NCBI RefSeq assembly: GCF_030848565.1
Contig: NZ_JAVDDV010000003.1
Coordinates: forward strand, 1 to 64,000
Length of the DNA stretch: 64,000 nucleotides
Source: Natronolimnohabitans sp. A-GB9
Lineage (GTDB): Archaea > Halobacteriota > Halobacteria > Halobacteriales > Natrialbaceae
Direction: 5' to 3'
Shown: positions 18,190-27,047 of the stretch, in pieces
How positions within the stretch are numbered: the first letter of the stretch is position 1
Layout of the letters: every line of letters begins with the position of its first letter
Position numbers and translations under genes: made by a program
Notes under the pieces: model-generated
What the model was told of the DNA's origin: nothing
What the model saw: the letters and a program-made list of their open reading frames with translations, nothing else
Databases searched by the model: none

Positions 18190-18645
18190 TCACCGCGTCG
18201 AGTAGTCGGAGTCGCCCTCGAGAACCTGTTCTTCGGGCGCGTCGGTGCCGGTAGTCGCGCCGTACTCACGGAAGCCGAGGAACACCGTCGTCGCGCAGGC
18301 GGTCAACAGCGTCGCCCACGTCAGTGCCGTCAGCGAGCCGACGATCGCGGCGGTGTTGCCGGGAACGGCGGCGCCGACGGTCTCGAGACCGACGACGTGG
18401 AGACTGGTGATCGCAAGGAAGCCGACCCAGAAAGCAAACGCAAGGGCGGCGAGACGCCGCCGAGTGACACGCGTCGCGTACTGGGCGACACAGTAGACCC
18501 CCGCGATGGCAAGCGCCGTCGCCACGACCGTGGGGGCGAGCGCGTCGACGGCGCCAGTCGCGACGCCGGCGACGGCAAAACAGGCGAACGAAACGACCAG
18601 CAGCAGCCGATCGGAGCGGATGGTAGTCCGGATCACGTCGTGCAC
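18190..18645 (-). CDS. Four-helix membrane protein of unknown function
   Basis: 151 residues with four hydrophobic helices (about 14-34, 37-57, 65-88 and 100-122) and an acidic tail ending D-S-D-Y-S-T-R. No motif was recognised. It is convergent with the methyltransferase gene, 17 bases apart, and a family A element lies upstream. Confidence 0.7.
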   Translation of the reverse strand: MHDVIRTTIRSDRLLLVVSFACFAVAGVATGAVDALAPTVVATALAIAGVYCVAQYATRVTRRRLAALAFAFWVGFLAITSLHVVGLETVGAAVPGNTAAIVGSLTALTWATLLTACATTVFLGFREYGATTGTDAPEEQVLEGDSDYSTR

Positions 18646-18711
18646 CGCTTTGCTGGGACGAATAGGCGATCAGATATATAGTTGTTGGCTCAGTGTCCCG
18701 GCAGAGAGCTC

Positions 18712-18767
18712 ATACTGTTGGACAGCACGATTCGACGATCGGTCGCGCGACTGCTGTCCGACAGTAT
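18712..18767. repeat. Family A palindromic element, short form
   Basis: ATACTGTTGGACAGCA faces TGCTGTCCGACAGTAT in a 56-base element with a perfect or near-perfect outer stem. It looks like the long copy at 14474 with about 50 internal bases missing. A right-half family B arm (ACAGGAGACCGTAT, 18816-18829) lies just beyond it, touching the stop codon of the HD gene. Confidence 0.85.
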
Positions 18768-18828
18768 CAGTACCGGCGAACGGACGATTCGACCGTGATT
18801 CGCCGATAAACCGTTACAGGAGACCGTA

Positions 18829-19503
18829 TCAGTTACCGAGCGCAGCGATCTCGTCCTCGAGCCACTCCTGAAACCATTTCACCCGCTTGAGGCGCTGGTG
18901 GGCGATTCCCTCGGCGGTCTCACTCTGGACGCGCGAGGCCGCGTCGTACCCTCGTTCCAAGACGCGGTCGACCATCTCGTCGGCGTCCATGTGCGTGCGG
19001 GCCTCGTAACCCATCCGTAACAGCATCAGTGCCGTGCCGTTCGCGCCGACCTTGTCGAGCAGATCGGCCTCGATGAGACACTGCGTCTCGAGGGTGAGAT
19101 CGGTCACGTCGCCCTGGTAGGAGTGGTTCTCGACGGCCCGACACACCTGATCGATAAAGGAGTCGGGGTAGTCGGCGCGTGACTCCAGATACTCACGGGC
19201 GACGCGAGCGCCGGCCTCGGCGTGGAGTTCCTGGTCGGTCTCGAGTTTTGCGACGTCGTGAAAGAGGGCGGCGACACGGGTGACGTCGACGTCTGCGCCC
19301 TCTTCTCGGGCGATCTCCTCGGCGAGGTCGACCACGTTGAGGATATGATTGTGCCGATACTCCGCGGAGTGCCAGGGATACCACCGCATTCGGCCCCCTT
19401 CCTCTTCTTTTTCGACGCTGGCCGCGAGATACTCGTAAACGAATCCTTTCATCTCCTCGAACTCGGCGTCGGTGACCCTGGTCTCCTTTATTTCGACGCC
19501 CAC
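18829..19503 (-). CDS. HD domain phosphohydrolase
   Basis: 224 residues. The HD metal site is visible as H-N-H-I-L-N-V near residue 52, A-A-L-F-H-D-V-A-K-L near residue 82 and E-A-D-L-L-D-K near residue 147. This set fits HD proteins that hydrolyse nucleotides or other phosphates. The H-x-x-H-x-x-N-V start and the R-M-G-Y-E-A-R region are common in haloarchaeal HD proteins with unknown substrate. The TGA stop is embedded in a family B half element. Confidence 0.88.
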   Translation of the reverse strand: MGVEIKETRVTDAEFEEMKGFVYEYLAASVEKEEEGGRMRWYPWHSAEYRHNHILNVVDLAEEIAREEGADVDVTRVAALFHDVAKLETDQELHAEAGARVAREYLESRADYPDSFIDQVCRAVENHSYQGDVTDLTLETQCLIEADLLDKVGANGTALMLLRMGYEARTHMDADEMVDRVLERGYDAASRVQSETAEGIAHQRLKRVKWFQEWLEDEIAALGN

Positions 19504-19745
19504 GAGAGATCCCTCCGCAGTAAACGAATGATAGTCATTAACGGAATGTTAGGCCGTTTCGCTCTTTAGCCTTTGGTTCAGTATCGTTTTGTCACCGCTA
19601 GACATATACATGCAGCCGATTGTCACCGGCTGAAAACCGTCTTCGAGCGCGAATCGAAAATGGGGGTCGCTCGTCGCGGCGTCACTCCACAGATCCCTCC
19701 GGAATTTCCGTTAAAGTCAAACAGGCGGCGAAGGAAACGGATGGT

Positions 19746-20162
19746 ATGAGCAGCGAACAGGAGCAGGAGTCGATTCGATGTCTCGTCGCGAAAGTAGGTC
19801 TCGACGGCCACGACCGAGGGGCACACGTTATCGCGCGGGCATTCCGTGACGCCGGGTTCGAAGTCATCTACTCTGGACTGCACAAGGCACCGGAAGAGGT
19901 CGTCCAGGCGGCCGTCCAGGAGGACGTCGACGTCCTCGGAATCTCCATTCTGTCGGGCGCCCACGATACGCTGATCCCGAAGATCATGGACGGACTCGAG
20001 GAGTACGGCGCCAAAGAAGACACGCTCGTCCTGGCCGGCGGCGTCATCCCCGACGAAGACCGTGAGGAACTCAAAGCGGAAGGCGTCTCGGCCGTCTTCG
20101 GTCCCGGCACGTCCGTCGAGGAGACCATCGAGTTCGTCCGCGAGAACGCCCCCGAGCGATGA
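19746..20162 (+). CDS. Methylmalonyl-CoA mutase, B12-binding (C-terminal) subunit
   Basis: 138 residues from the ATG at 19746. The cobalamin-binding signature D20-G-H22-D-R-G is present; His22 replaces the lower axial base of adenosylcobalamin. The later S-I-L-S-G-A-H and V-L-A-G-G-V-I-P segments complete the Rossmann-like B12 fold. The mutase interconverts methylmalonyl-CoA and succinyl-CoA in propionate and odd-chain breakdown; the large catalytic subunit is encoded elsewhere, as usual in haloarchaea. It overlaps meaB by four bases (ATGA), which ties the subunit to its chaperone. Confidence 0.95.
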   Translation: MSSEQEQESIRCLVAKVGLDGHDRGAHVIARAFRDAGFEVIYSGLHKAPEEVVQAAVQEDVDVLGISILSGAHDTLIPKIMDGLEEYGAKEDTLVLAGGVIPDEDREELKAEGVSAVFGPGTSVEETIEFVRENAPER

Positions 20163-21265
20163 GCACTGACGAGGAACTACTCGAGGACCTGCTCGCAGGG
20201 GAATACCGCGCGCTGGCTCGAGTCATCTCGAAGATCGAGGACCGTGCGCCCGGCTATCGGGAGCTGGTCTCGGAGCTGTATGCCCACACCGGCAACGCGG
20301 ACGTGATCGGCATCACGGGCTCGCCGGGTGCGGGCAAGTCGACGCTGGTCGACAAGCTCGCCGAGACCTACCGCGACCGAGGAGAGACGGTCGGCATCAT
20401 CGCGATCGACCCCTCCTCGCCGTTTACGGGCGGAGCCGTGCTTGGCGATCGCATCCGGATGGCCTCGACGGTAGGCGATATGGACGTCTTCGTCCGCTCG
20501 ATGAGTGCCCGCGGCACCCTCGGTGGGCTGTCGACGGCCACGGCCGACGCCGTCAAAGCGATGGACGCCTTCGGCAAGGACAAGATCATCATCGAGACCG
20601 TCGGTGCCGGCCAAAACGAGATCGACATCGTCCGTACTGCCGACACCGTCGCCGTCCTCGTCCCGCCCGGCTCGGGCGACGAGATCCAGACGCTCAAGGC
20701 CGGCATCCTCGAGATCGCCGACGTCTTCGTCGTCAACAAGGCCGACCGCGACGGCGCCGATCGAACCGTCCAGGAGCTACAGGACATGATCCAACTCGAG
20801 GGCGGTGGTGGCGGACTCGGCGGTGGCGGTAGCAGCGATGGCCACCACAGCCAGGAGGTCATCGACGCCCACGACGACTGGGACCCCGAAACCGACGAGA
20901 CCGACGAGCCCGAGGGCTGGACGACGCCCATCGTCGAAACCGTCGCGATCCGAGGCGTCGGCGTCGAGGATCTCATCGACGAGTTTGGGGCCCACCGCGA
21001 GTATCTCGTCGACTCCGGCGAACACGCCGAGCAGGTCCGCGGACGCTATGCCGAGGAGATCCGCACGCTGCTTCGCGAGGACGTCCACGCCATGCTCGAG
21101 GACGAACTCGAAGCTGCCGGCGGGGTCGACGACCTCGCCGAGGCAGTCCGGCAGGGTGAGACAGATCCCTACTCGATCGCCGACGACGTCCTCGACCCCG
21201 TCGAGACCTGTCTCGAAGGCCTCGAGACCGACGATCGCTCTAGTGGCGGTTCAAGCCTGAACTGA
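20159..21265 (+). CDS. meaB: Methylmalonyl-CoA mutase-associated GTPase MeaB
   Basis: 368 residues. The P-loop is G-S-P-G-A-G-K-S-T at 54-62, followed by [11 protein letters not shown] and D-R-I-R-M, then the switch region [11 protein letters not shown] and the N-K-A-D guanine motif. MeaB guards the mutase against inactivation and helps load cobalamin. A glycine-rich, histidine-containing insert of about 25 residues lies after the N-K-A-D region (around 215-240). The last codons and stop are repeated 84 bases downstream, across a strong hairpin. Confidence 0.94.
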   Translation: MSTDEELLEDLLAGEYRALARVISKIEDRAPGYRELVSELYAHTGNADVIGITGSPGAGKSTLVDKLAETYRDRGETVGIIAIDPSSPFTGGAVLGDRIRMASTVGDMDVFVRSMSARGTLGGLSTATADAVKAMDAFGKDKIIIETVGAGQNEIDIVRTADTVAVLVPPGSGDEIQTLKAGILEIADVFVVNKADRDGADRTVQELQDMIQLEGGGGGLGGGGSSDGHHSQEVIDAHDDWDPETDETDEPEGWTTPIVETVAIRGVGVEDLIDEFGAHREYLVDSGEHAEQVRGRYAEEIRTLLREDVHAMLEDELEAAGGVDDLAEAVRQGETDPYSIADDVLDPVETCLEGLETDDRSSGGSSLN

Positions 21266-21349
21266 TGGGTCGAATCCTGCGGTGTCGTCCGATTCGACCC
21301 ATTAGTCGACGGTTGGAACGGTACTAGTGGCGGTCCAAGCCTGAACTGA
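21240..21349 (+). repeat. Duplicated meaB gene end flanking a terminator hairpin
   Basis: The final 26 bases of meaB (21240-21265, ending in the stop codon) recur at 21324-21349 with one mismatch. Between the copies, TGGGTCGAATC at 21266-21276 pairs perfectly with GATTCGACCCA at 21291-21301, a likely transcription terminator. Confidence 0.85.
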
Positions 21350-21350
21350 G

Positions 21351-21384
21351 ACGGATTGCTGTACCGATGTACCGGCGCAACCGC
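21351..21384. repeat. Left half of a family B palindromic element
   Basis: These 34 bases, beginning ACGGATTGCTGTACC, are identical to the left part of the element at 33102. The right half is missing; the sequence runs into the upstream region of the hydrolase gene. Confidence 0.7.
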
Positions 21385-21498
21385 CGCCGGATCGGCTGGA
21401 CCGGGTTCGGCCGATCGGCCGTGCTAGCTCCGCTGACTCTCGTCCGCCAGTCGTGTTCCGACCGGAACTCTAAACCGATCGCCATTGTACGGCCGCAC

Positions 21499-22437
21499 AT
21501 GAAAGCCCGAACCGTCCTCGGTGCAGCGGTTGGAACCGTCGGCACAGCCGTACTCGGGAACCGCCTCCTGCGAACGCGGGCGGACGACCTCGAGAACCCG
21601 CTCCCGGGAGTCGAGCGGACCATCCGCTGGCGAGGCATCGAGACGACCTACACGGTCGCCGGCGATCCGAACGATCCGGAGATGCTTCTCGTACACGGGA
21701 TCTACCCGGGTGCGAGCAGCCACGAGTTCGCGCCGATCGTCGAGCGACTCGCCGAGGACTATCGCGTGATCGCGGTCGACCTCCCCGGATTCGGTCGCTC
21801 TGAGCGGCCGCCGCTGGTCTACTCCGCGCCGCTGTATGCCGAGTTCGTCCGTGACTTCGCAGCTGACGTGGCCGACGAACCGATCGTCGTCGCCTCCTCG
21901 CTGACCGGGTCGTTCGTCGCCGAGGCGGCGACGGAAACGGCGTTCGAACGGCTCGTCTTGATCTGTCCGACCGACGAAACCGTCGACGAACGGCCGTGGC
22001 TCCGAACGCTGCTCCGGACCCCCGTCGTCGGGACGACGCTGTGTAACCTGCTCTCGAGCAAGCCTGCGATCCGCTATTTCTACACTCGTGACGGCTACTA
22101 CGACGCCGACCGCATCGATGCAGCAGCAGTCGACTACGCCTGGCAAAGCGCCCACCAGCCCGGCGCCCGGTACGCTCTCGCCTCCGCTCGCTCCGGGACG
22201 CTCGACCCCAACTCCGAGTTCGACCTCGCGACGGAACTGGCCGCCGTCGAGACGCCGACGACGCTCGTCTGGGGTCGTGACGCCGAACACGTCTCGCTGC
22301 GTGAGGGGCGTGACCTTGCCGAGGCTGCGGATCTCGATCTCGTCGTCATCGACTACGCGACACAGCTCCCACACGCCGAACATCCCGACGAGTTCGTCGA
22401 ATATCTGGCTGCAGAGTTGTTACACGTCGGCGAGTAA
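21499..22437 (+). CDS. Alpha/beta hydrolase
   Basis: 312 residues from the ATG at 21499. The fold signature L-L-V-H-G-I-Y-P-G near residue 60 forms the oxyanion loop; D-L-P-G-F-G-R-S-E-R follows; the nucleophile elbow is V-A-S-S-L-T-G-S, with Ser in place of the usual Gly before the nucleophile; acid and base are likely the Asp in V-W-G-R-D-A-E and the His in Q-L-P-H-A-E-H-P. The N-terminal hydrophobic stretch (V-L-G-A-A-V-G-T-V-G) may be a membrane contact. The substrate is unknown. A longer frame upstream is repeat-derived and rejected. Confidence 0.87.
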   Translation: MKARTVLGAAVGTVGTAVLGNRLLRTRADDLENPLPGVERTIRWRGIETTYTVAGDPNDPEMLLVHGIYPGASSHEFAPIVERLAEDYRVIAVDLPGFGRSERPPLVYSAPLYAEFVRDFAADVADEPIVVASSLTGSFVAEAATETAFERLVLICPTDETVDERPWLRTLLRTPVVGTTLCNLLSSKPAIRYFYTRDGYYDADRIDAAAVDYAWQSAHQPGARYALASARSGTLDPNSEFDLATELAAVETPTTLVWGRDAEHVSLREGRDLAEAADLDLVVIDYATQLPHAEHPDEFVEYLAAELLHVGE

Positions 22438-22610
22438 TTATAACGCCACGACGCCCCGTAACTCGATTCGTTCGAACGTCTTCTACCACACACACATCCG
22501 ATGACATTTATTCGGCTGAACTCCGATAGCTAGACGGATGTTCGTTTCCGAGCGCGAAAGAAACGAAATGGCAAATATTTAGTCCCGATACTAGGAATAT
22601 AGATCGTTAA

Positions 22611-23357
22611 ATGAAGACGCTCAAACTCGATATGGTGCAGTACGACTGTCCATACATCCGGACGACGCGCCAACACGACGTCGCGTTCCATACCCAACAC
22701 TGGGAGTTCGACCAGGCCGATCGGACCCTCGAGACGCGACTGCTGGCGATCGGCTCGAGTCGATCCGAACTCAGCGACGCCCTCGAGACGTTCAGCACGT
22801 TCCAGATGTCGAATGGAATCGAACTGCTCTCGCGAAAAGCAAATACGGCGATGTTGCGCTCCCAGATCGACGAGACCAACGCCATGCGGACGGTACTCGA
22901 CAACGACGGCTACGTGACCGGTCCGTTCGTCATCCGCGACGGCAGCGAGATCTGGAACGTCGGGTTCGACACCCGGGAAAGCGCCGATCGGACCCTCGCC
23001 GAACTCGAGCGCGAAAACGAGTACGACGTCGCGAGTGAGGGGTCACTGGAGGTCGACGACTTCTTTACCATCCTGCAGAACCTCGACTCGCTCGGACCGT
23101 TGCTCTCGGCCCTCCAGCAACTCACCGATACCGAACTCGAGACACTCGAGACAGCCGTCGAGAACGGTTACTTCTCGACACCGCGGGGGATGAACCTGGA
23201 GGAACTGTCGAACGAGTTCGACGTCTCGAAGATGGGTGCTTCGAAGAACCTGCGACGGAGCCAGCGCAAGGTCCTCCGGGAAGTCGTCCGCGTCGCCAAC
23301 GACCTCGACGCCCAGGCGGATCTACAGGACGATTCGTCGTTCCGACTCGAGAACTGA
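22611..23357 (+). CDS. Bacterioopsin-activator-type HTH-10 regulator
   Basis: 248 residues. A C-terminal helix-turn-helix, beginning L-T-D-T-E-L-E-T-L-E-T-A-V-E-N-G-Y-F near residue 170 and ending at S-Q-R-K-V-L-R-E-V, matches the HTH-10 domain found in haloarchaeal Bat-like regulators. The N-terminal 160 residues form an alpha/beta sensing region without a known ligand. An AT-rich element, CAAATATTTAG (22571-22581), lies about 30 bases before the ATG and probably acts as the TATA box. Convergent with the CoA-transferase operon; whether it controls that operon cannot be told from sequence. Confidence 0.87.
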   Translation: MKTLKLDMVQYDCPYIRTTRQHDVAFHTQHWEFDQADRTLETRLLAIGSSRSELSDALETFSTFQMSNGIELLSRKANTAMLRSQIDETNAMRTVLDNDGYVTGPFVIRDGSEIWNVGFDTRESADRTLAELERENEYDVASEGSLEVDDFFTILQNLDSLGPLLSALQQLTDTELETLETAVENGYFSTPRGMNLEELSNEFDVSKMGASKNLRRSQRKVLREVVRVANDLDAQADLQDDSSFRLEN

Positions 23358-23457
23358 CCCGCAACGAGCGTCTTCTCTTCGCCCGCGTCCCCCGGCCGTC
23401 AACGGCTACAGGGATCGATCGCGAGAATCTGGGCCGGGACCGGATGACTTTCGAGCG

Positions 23458-24219
23458 TCAGCGAATGATACCGCGGGGATCGATCTCCTCTCGCAGGAGC
23501 CGGAGCTGTTCGTCCGTCGGCTCCGGACTCCGTTCGTACTCTCCGACGTCGATCTCGAACGAGCTGTGCTCGTTGACAGTGTCTTCCTCGATTCCAGGGT
23601 GGAGGAACTCGAGTTTCATCTCCCGGCTCTCCTCGTCGAAGCCGTAGACGCCGTACTGGGTGATGACGTAGCTGGGGCCGGTCTCCCGCGGGAGCCCCGC
23701 GTCGGCTCGCGAGCCGGGGCCCTCTAAGTAGCCAGGCGTCGTCCGGAAGTCGAGTTCTTCGACGAAGCTACTCTCGTCCTGGCGCATCGCGACGATCGTC
23801 TCGTGGGCAAGCGAGCCGATGTCGTTTGCGCCGCCGCTTCCCGGGAACCGGACCGTCGGCTGCTCCCAGTCGCCGATAACAGTCGAGTTGAGGTTGCCGT
23901 ACTGGTCGATCTGTGCGGCGCCGAGGAAGCCGTAGTCGACGAACCCCGCCTGCATGTGTGACATCACGTCGTGCATCCCCGCCGCCTGGATGCCGTGGTG
24001 GAACGTCCGTTCGTCGCCGACCGAGATCGGGAGTTCGGGGGCGTCCGGCCCGATCCCGCCGGCTTCGTAGATCATCGTCGCGTCGGGCGCGTGGGTCTTC
24101 TGGGCCAACATCGCGGCGAGCATCGGCATCCCGGTGCCGACGATGACGGTGCTCTCGTCCTCGATGAGGCTCGCGGCGACGGTCGTCAGCAGTTCAGTCG
24201 GCGTGTAGTCGTCGCTCAT
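23458..24219 (-). CDS. CoA-transferase subunit B (GctB-like)
   Basis: 253 residues. The catalytic glutamate of this family is expected at E52 in M-I-Y-E-A-G-G-I-G; it forms the CoA thioester intermediate. G-S-G-G-A-N-D-I-G near residue 135 is the oxyanion/CoA loop. The protein fits subunit B of glutaconate-type (family I) CoA-transferases; the related IpdB hydrolases of steroid-ring breakdown look similar, so the exact reaction is open. It overlaps subunit A by four bases (ATGA) and is last in the operon. Confidence 0.88.
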   Translation of the reverse strand: MSDDYTPTELLTTVAASLIEDESTVIVGTGMPMLAAMLAQKTHAPDATMIYEAGGIGPDAPELPISVGDERTFHHGIQAAGMHDVMSHMQAGFVDYGFLGAAQIDQYGNLNSTVIGDWEQPTVRFPGSGGANDIGSLAHETIVAMRQDESSFVEELDFRTTPGYLEGPGSRADAGLPRETGPSYVITQYGVYGFDEESREMKLEFLHPGIEEDTVNEHSSFEIDVGEYERSPEPTDEQLRLLREEIDPRGIIR

Positions 24220-25238
24220 ACCCGATCACCTCCGTTCGGACCGCCTTCGTCCGGGCGATCGTAGTTCTCGATCGCCTCGAGTTCGGCGAGTCGATCCGGC
24301 CCGCCGACGGCCTCGAGGTACTCCTCGAAGTCCTCGGTGCCCGTGACGTAGCGCTCGAGGTACTCCTCGACGCCCTCCTCGGTCTCGGTGAGCTCCATCC
24401 ACTCCTCGAGGTGGGCCTCGTCGAAGTAGTACTGGTAGGGCATCTCGCCGGGATGGCTGCCGTAAGGCGCCTCGACGACGGCGTCGACGAGGAAATAAGG
24501 AATCTCGATCTCCTTCGGTCGGGCGCGCAGTTCGTCGCTGTCGACGATCTCCTCGGCGGTGAGGATCACCCGTTTCGCCGCGCCGGCGAGTTCGGGGTCC
24601 TCGACGCTGATGCCGTCGATGACCGCATTGCCGTACTTGTCGGCTTTCGTGGCGTGGATAACGGCGACGTCGGGGTGACAGGCCGGGACGAGCGCGATCG
24701 GGTCGCCGCTCCAGGGATCCTCGACGACCTTCGCGGAACTCTTCTCGAAGGTGTCCGTCCCCGAGAGGATGCGGGCCGGAACGAATGGAACACCCATCTT
24801 CCCCGCGAGGAACCGCCACTGGAGCATCGCGTTGCTCGCTTCCGCGACGACTTCGACCTCGCCGTTTTCGACCTTGCGGCGGCCGGCGGGGGCCAGTCCG
24901 CGGGTCTCGTGGGCGAAACAGTATGCGGCTTCGACCCGGGAGACGGCGCCGGCGGCGATCAACAGGTCGGCGTCGAAGACGGTCGTCTTCCCCGAGAGCG
25001 TCAGATCGCTGATCCCCTGTCTGACGATCTCGTGGAGGATCGGCGTCGAGATACGGACGTGGCCGAAGCCGCCGCTTGCGATCAGGTCGCCGTCGTCGAC
25101 GTAGCGCTCGACGGCCTCGGTCGCGCTGACGCGTTTGTCGTCGAACGCGCGCGAACGTTCCTCGCGGTTCCACCGACGGATCTCGTCGGGGTGTTCCCAG
25201 CCGACGAGTTCGCCGTCGCCCTCCTCGAGGACGTTCAT
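24216..25238 (-). CDS. CoA-transferase subunit A (GctA-like)
   Basis: 340 residues from M-N-V-L-E-E-G-D, whose ATG overlaps the stop of the OB-fold gene. An N-terminal helix region (1-40) leads into the CoA-transferase alpha fold: D-G-D-L-I-A-S-G-G-F-G near residue 50, L-S-G-K-T-T near 80, H-P-D-V-A-V-I-H-A-T-K-A-D-K-Y-G-N near 190. With subunit B it should move CoA between acyl groups, for instance from succinyl-CoA or acetyl-CoA to a keto or hydroxy acid. The gene order thiolase, OB-fold, A, B suggests a short-chain acyl pathway. Confidence 0.88.
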   Translation of the reverse strand: MNVLEEGDGELVGWEHPDEIRRWNREERSRAFDDKRVSATEAVERYVDDGDLIASGGFGHVRISTPILHEIVRQGISDLTLSGKTTVFDADLLIAAGAVSRVEAAYCFAHETRGLAPAGRRKVENGEVEVVAEASNAMLQWRFLAGKMGVPFVPARILSGTDTFEKSSAKVVEDPWSGDPIALVPACHPDVAVIHATKADKYGNAVIDGISVEDPELAGAAKRVILTAEEIVDSDELRARPKEIEIPYFLVDAVVEAPYGSHPGEMPYQYYFDEAHLEEWMELTETEEGVEEYLERYVTGTEDFEEYLEAVGGPDRLAELEAIENYDRPDEGGPNGGDRV

Positions 25239-25642
25239 CGGTCGCTCACCTCCTCGGCTGCGGGGACGAATCCGACGAGTCGCTCGTCGTCCGTTGCCGA
25301 GCGACGCACCGTCGGTTCGACCTCGAGGCCTCGTTCGACTGCCTCGGGATCGACGCCGGTGACCTGTCCCGTCAGGGTGACCGGTCCGAAGTCGACGAGC
25401 GCGACCGCGTAGGGCGCGTCGTCCGCGAAGTCGGGATGGGGGACGTGGATCGTCGTCGTCGCCGTCACCGTGCCGGTCTCCGGCAGTGGTTCGCGCTCGA
25501 GTGTCGACGACGGCCCGACGGCGGCCGGCGGCACGGTCGGTTCCCCGTCGGCAAGCAGGTAAAAGCCGTCGTCGGCCTCGAGGGCGTCGAGCCAGTCTCC
25601 GTGGCCGACGTCTCGGAGCTCGGTCGTCGCTTCGACGCTCAT
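25235..25642 (-). CDS. OB-fold thiolase partner lacking zinc ribbon
   Basis: 135 residues. The C-terminal half (about 60-125) is the OB-fold of the DUF35 family, with P-Y-A-V-A-L-V-D-F-G-P-V-T-L-T-G-Q-V. The N-terminal half keeps the length of a rubredoxin-like zinc ribbon but contains no cysteine at all, in contrast to the paralogue at 33183. Such proteins sit between thiolase and downstream enzymes in archaea and pass CoA esters; haloarchaeal BktB beta-ketothiolase uses a comparable second subunit. It overlaps both neighbours by four bases. Confidence 0.85.
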   Translation of the reverse strand: MSVEATTELRDVGHGDWLDALEADDGFYLLADGEPTVPPAAVGPSSTLEREPLPETGTVTATTTIHVPHPDFADDAPYAVALVDFGPVTLTGQVTGVDPEAVERGLEVEPTVRRSATDDERLVGFVPAAEEVSDR

Positions 25643-26811
25643 GCTCCCACCTCCTCGAGGACGTGTACCGAAGCAGTCGCGACCGTTCCACCCGCGTTGT
25701 GTGCGACGCCGGTCGTCGCCGCAGGCACGGCGTCGGCGTTGGGGTGGCTTCCGTCGAGCAGCTTCGTCAGTTCGACGAGCTGGCTGACGCCGGTCGCGCC
25801 GACCGGGTGACCCTTGGCCTTGAGCCCGCCCGAGAGGTTGACCGGCAGATCGCCGTCGGCAGTCGTCTCGCCGTTTCGGGCGGCGCTGGCCGCCTCGCCG
25901 GGCTCGTACAGACCCAGGGCTTCCAGCGCGAGGAGTTCGGCGATCGTAAAGCAGTCGTGGACCTCCGCGAGGTCGACGTCTGCCGGTTCGATGTCCGCCT
26001 GCTCGTAGGCGTCGTCGGCCGCCGCTTCTGCGGCTTTCGTTCGCGTGAGATCGTCCCGATCCTGCAAAGCGAGTGCGTCGGTTCCCCGACCGGAGCCGGT
26101 GATCGCGGCCGCGGGCTCGAGGTCCTGAGCCGCGGCGTACTCCGGCGAGACGAGCACCGCCGCGGCCGCCCCGTCCGTGATCGGACAGGCGTCGTACAGG
26201 CCAAGTGGGTCGGCGACCGTCGGCGCCTCGAGGACGTCCGCGACGTCGATCTCCTCGCGGTACTGGGCCTTCGGGTTGGTCGCCGCGTTCGCGTGGTTTT
26301 TCACCGCGACGTGGGCCAGGTCCTCGTGGCTCGCGTCGTGGCGCTCGAGGTAGGCGTCGGCGAGCAGCCCGTAGGCGCCCGGGAACGTTACGCCGGCGCC
26401 GACCTCGTGGACGGCGTCGGCAGCGTGGGCGAGCGTCGCCGTCGTCGCTGCCGTCCCGAGGTTGGTCATCCGCTCCATCCCACCGACGAGGACGACGTCG
26501 ACGTCGCCGCTGCGGATCGCCCTGACGGCGTCGGCGACCGCGTAGCCACCGGACGCACAGGCGTTTTCGACCCGCGTGGCCTCGAGATCCGGACCGGCGA
26601 GTCCGGCGGCCATCAGCGGCGCCTGGTGGTTCTGTTCTTCTGCGGTCGCACCCAGGAAGTTCCCGTAGTAGAGAGCGTCGAGGTCGGTATCCGAGACGGT
26701 GCTTCGCTCAAGCGCCAGCGACCGTGCCTCGGCGAACAGCTCCCGACCGGTCCGGTCGGGGTGTTCACCGAAGTCGGTCGCGCCGACACCAGCGACGAGT
26801 ACCTCTGTCAT
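25639..26811 (-). CDS. Thiolase (acetyl-CoA acyltransferase, SCP-x/archaeal type)
   Basis: 390 residues from M-T-E-V-L-V-A-G-V-G-A-T. The active-site cysteine is in E-N-A-C-A-S-G-G near residue 86; the other catalytic positions are in E-V-H-D-C-F-T-I-A-E near 283 and G-L-K-A-K-G-H-P-V-G-A-T-G near 335. It should cleave 3-oxoacyl-CoA with CoA, or condense acetyl-CoA. It is the first gene of an operon with an OB-fold partner and both CoA-transferase subunits. A second thiolase at 33572 is about half identical by eye. Confidence 0.93.
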   Translation of the reverse strand: MTEVLVAGVGATDFGEHPDRTGRELFAEARSLALERSTVSDTDLDALYYGNFLGATAEEQNHQAPLMAAGLAGPDLEATRVENACASGGYAVADAVRAIRSGDVDVVLVGGMERMTNLGTAATTATLAHAADAVHEVGAGVTFPGAYGLLADAYLERHDASHEDLAHVAVKNHANAATNPKAQYREEIDVADVLEAPTVADPLGLYDACPITDGAAAAVLVSPEYAAAQDLEPAAAITGSGRGTDALALQDRDDLTRTKAAEAAADDAYEQADIEPADVDLAEVHDCFTIAELLALEALGLYEPGEAASAARNGETTADGDLPVNLSGGLKAKGHPVGATGVSQLVELTKLLDGSHPNADAVPAATTGVAHNAGGTVATASVHVLEEVGA

Positions 26812-26955
26812 ACCTAACACATGGGACGCTACCGATGAGAAACGGCTGGTTGATATATATACGCTCGAGGACTGTGGGCGGCGACGGTGTCGAAATCGAC
26901 TGTGGCCGCTGGAATAGTAGTTTCGGTGAGTCGGAAAACGTCCGTATCGAACTGC

Positions 26956-26976
26956 GGCCGCGGAACCGCCGCGGCC
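26956..26976 (-). terminator. GC hairpin terminator of symporter operon
   Basis: GGCCGCGG and CCGCGGCC pair perfectly over eight bases with a five-base loop. The hairpin touches the stop codon of the microprotein gene, as expected for the end of that transcript. Confidence 0.65.
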
Positions 26977-27047
26977 TAGATTTTCAGGAAGAGGACGACC
27001 AGGTTGATCAACAGCATCGCGACGAAGCCGACGAGCCAGAGTGCCAC
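26976..27047 (-). CDS. 23-residue membrane microprotein, symporter accessory candidate
   Basis: A GTG at 27047 opens a 23-codon frame that encodes one membrane helix, M-A-L-W-L-V-G-F-V-A-M-L-L-I-N-L-V-V, then L-F-L-K-I. A perfect Shine-Dalgarno GGAGGTGA (27062-27055) lies seven bases before the GTG, which is rare in haloarchaea. The frame begins 16 bases after the symporter stop and ends at a hairpin terminator. Very small single-helix accessory proteins are known beside sodium:solute symporters, so a role as a third symporter subunit is plausible but inferred. It is too short for routine gene finders. Confidence 0.7.
   Translation of the reverse strand: MALWLVGFVAMLLINLVVLFLKI

Noticed and set aside
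25238-25691. Longer N-terminus for CoA-transferase subunit A (frame open to 25691)
   Set aside because: The extension is arginine-rich shadow of the OB-fold gene; the ATGA overlap at 25238 gives the natural start.
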